A stretch of 14,076 nucleotides of DNA from Clostridiales bacterium UBA4696 (lineage in GTDB: Bacteria > Bacillota > Clostridia > Oscillospirales > Oscillospiraceae). The notes beneath the pieces are model-generated. The model worked only from the letters and a program-made list of their open reading frames with translations. It was not told where the DNA came from and did not search any database. Numbering within the stretch: position 1 is the stretch's first letter; each line of letters starts with the position of its first letter. The position numbers were made by a program, and so were the translations under genes. Below are positions 13,597-14,076 of this stretch, piece by piece. The DNA lies in the NCBI GenBank assembly GCA_002404795.1, contig DHKK01000050.1:2821-16896 (forward strand), in the 5' to 3' direction.

Positions 13597-14076
13597 ATGG
13601 CCGATGAAAAATTGAATACTGGCCCTGCGGAGAATATTTCCCCGGAGGCCGCCGAGCCTATCACCACACCCGAACAGGCCGCAGCGTCTGAGCCCCAGCA
13701 GGAACAGACCGGGCCTGCCATACCTGAGCCCGGCGATGTGGTTGTGTCCTTTGACAAAATCAATGAGCTTATGGCAGAAAAGAGGCAGAACGCCCGCGCC
13801 GAAGTCGAAAAGGCGGAAACTCCCGAAACGCCGGAGGCGGCAGCCCCCGGAGAAACACCGCAGCCCGCCAATACGGAGGAGCCGAAAAAGCCGCGCCGTG
13901 GCCGTCCGCCGAAAGCGGAAAAGGCCGCGACTGAAAATCAGAAAGCGGAGAAATCGGCTGGGGCCCGCAAGGGCCGCCCACCCAAGGCGGATAAGACGGC
14001 CCCTGACAAGCCCAAGCCGTCCAAACGAGACAAAGTGTCCCGAAGTGACGGAAAGGCCCCGGATGCCAAGGAGCCC
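13597..14076 (+). CDS. AT-hook-bearing N-terminal region of a mobile-element protein, 3'-truncated by window edge
   Basis: The frame is open for 160 codons from ATG 13597 (AAGGAGG at 13583-13589) to the window end. The visible part is low-complexity and rich in Ala, Glu, Lys and Pro, so probably disordered. It has one more ordered piece at about residues 47-66 (DVVVSFDKINELMAEKRQ) and two AT-hook-like motifs, PRRGRPPK (99-106) and RKGRPPK (124-130), expected to bind the minor groove of AT-rich DNA. From memory, similar N-terminal extensions occur in gut-clostridial integrative and conjugative elements, in front of ParB/Spo0J-like DNA-binding domains. That domain would lie beyond the window, so ParB identity is a guess. 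Confidence 0.6.
   Translation, partial: MADEKLNTGPAENISPEAAEPITTPEQAAASEPQQEQTGPAIPEPGDVVVSFDKINELMAEKRQNARAEVEKAETPETPEAAAPGETPQPANTEEPKKPRRGRPPKAEKAATENQKAEKSAGARKGRPPKADKTAPDKPKPSKRDKVSRSDGKAPDAKEP

Overview
The window looks like chromosomal DNA of a GC-rich Firmicute, most likely a gut clostridium of the Oscillospiraceae type. The reasons are strong AGGAGG ribosome sites, TTGACA/TATAAT-like promoters, a DUF4317 protein, an oligoendopeptidase F, and the 5' end of a gut-clostridial ICE-like cargo gene at the right edge. The genus call is inference from gene content only.

Positions 1-10400 hold intact, ordinary-looking genes that mostly alternate in direction. They are: the C-terminal part of a metallo-beta-lactamase-fold hydrolase (1-588, +); a LysR regulator (622-1428, -) divergent from an aldo/keto reductase (1557-2396, +); a two-gene operon of class II ketose-bisphosphate aldolase and PfkB kinase (4217 down to 2445, -) divergent from a DeoR-type repressor (4435-5202, +); oligoendopeptidase F (5253-7025, -); a 491-residue membrane protein (7158-8633, +); a DUF4317 protein (8679-9809, -); and a small LURP-one/YxjI-like protein (9925-10392, +). 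Most convergent pairs share one compact hairpin terminator, and most divergent pairs share one regulatory region. The aldolase, kinase and DeoR genes form a small sugar-phosphate catabolic module with no transporter in view.

The most unusual gene is 7158-8633. It can be aligned by eye with P1B-type metal-pumping ATPases from end to end. However, it has lost the actuator domain and every catalytic signature: CPC, DKTGT, SEHP, TGD and GDGxND. I read it as a P-type ATPase-derived pseudoenzyme.

From about 10455 the window becomes a patchwork. An E. coli-like L-ribulokinase (araB, -) loses its first ~48 residues at about 11972. Within a few bases an iron-dependent alcohol dehydrogenase begins on the opposite strand without its first ~105 residues. 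It is followed by a fucU (L-fucose mutarotase) with a one-base frameshift in a run of six A, a terminator, and a 12-codon ORF that resembles the beginning of a glyoxalase/VOC gene. After about 13395 the sequence changes again to what looks like the end of an integrative element, with a strong hairpin and then an AT-hook-bearing gene running off the window. The araB/dehydrogenase joint and the VOC/element joint could be real recombination or insertion boundaries, or contig mis-joins. The sequence alone cannot separate these. The alcohol dehydrogenase/fucU segment is visibly less GC-rich than its left neighbour (my count: 32 of 60 bases G+C at 12541-12600 against 45 of 60 at 11281-11340).
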